From positions 1 through 12,091 of the forward strand of contig JAFOLN010000303.1 in NCBI GenBank assembly GCA_017419325.1: a stretch of 12,091 nucleotides of DNA, in the 5' to 3' direction. A program made the translations under genes and the position numbers. This document shows positions 12,091 to 12,091 of the stretch, one piece after another; the stretch's first letter is position 1; the number at the start of each line of letters is the position of its first letter. Under the pieces are notes generated by a model, which had not been told where the DNA came from, did no database searches, and saw only the letters and a program-made list of their open reading frames with translations. The stretch is from Clostridia bacterium (lineage in GTDB: Bacteria > Bacillota > Clostridia > Oscillospirales > RGIG577).

Positions 12091-12091
12091 A

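Noticed and set aside
1..12091. CRISPR array, mobile element, phage genes or a defence cassette
   Set aside because: No spaced repeats, transposase, integrase or other accessory coding region was found; almost all of the sequence is explained by core genes and their intergenic controls.

Overview
This is a core, housekeeping window. It carries the RNA polymerase genes and the downstream streptomycin (str) operon of a low-GC-lineage Bacillota, all read from the minus strand (right to left). In transcription order they are rpoB, rpoC, a small L7Ae-type ribosomal protein gene, rpsL, rpsG, fusA and the first 127 codons of tuf, which runs off the left edge. The order, the 13-residue Bacillota insertion in S12, the RpoC without the enterobacterial trigger-loop insertion, and strong AAGGAG-type ribosome binding sites all point to Clostridia. 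Protein wording (EF-G, RpoB) looks most like the Oscillospirales/Ruminococcaceae group, but that is an impression and not a measured placement. I see no phage, IS element, CRISPR array, tRNA, rRNA or defence system.

Layout from right to left. At 12025-12090 a short open stretch looks like the last codons of an unidentified upstream gene; a strong intrinsic terminator follows at 11964-11996. About 190 bases without a gene lead to a consensus-like promoter (TTGACA, 17 bp, TAAACT) at 11748-11776. The rpoB mRNA leader is then about 210 nt long and contains several hairpins. rpoB (GTG start) and rpoC (TTG start) are separated by 56 nt. A GC-rich hairpin with a T run follows rpoC (4156-4213). An extended -10 promoter at 4082-4110 then appears to restart transcription for the L7Ae-like gene, rpsL, rpsG, fusA and perhaps tuf. 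A further promoter candidate (440-468) lies just before tuf.

The genes form the transcription and translation core: beta and beta' make the polymerase active centre, S12 and S7 are 30S decoding and head proteins, EF-G drives translocation and EF-Tu delivers aminoacyl-tRNA. Putative control points between them (rpoB leader, rpoC terminator plus promoter, hairpins before rpsL and rpsG, tuf promoter) would let the cell set different levels for polymerase, ribosomal proteins and elongation factors.

The proteins are ordinary, and I do not think a new multi-gene system is present. The parts worth a second look are intergenic: a long imperfect hairpin inserted between rpsL and rpsG, the structured rpoB leader, an 18-bp near-palindrome before the L7Ae-like gene, and an inverted repeat overlapping the tuf promoter. 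All of these are read by eye; no folding or database search was run.
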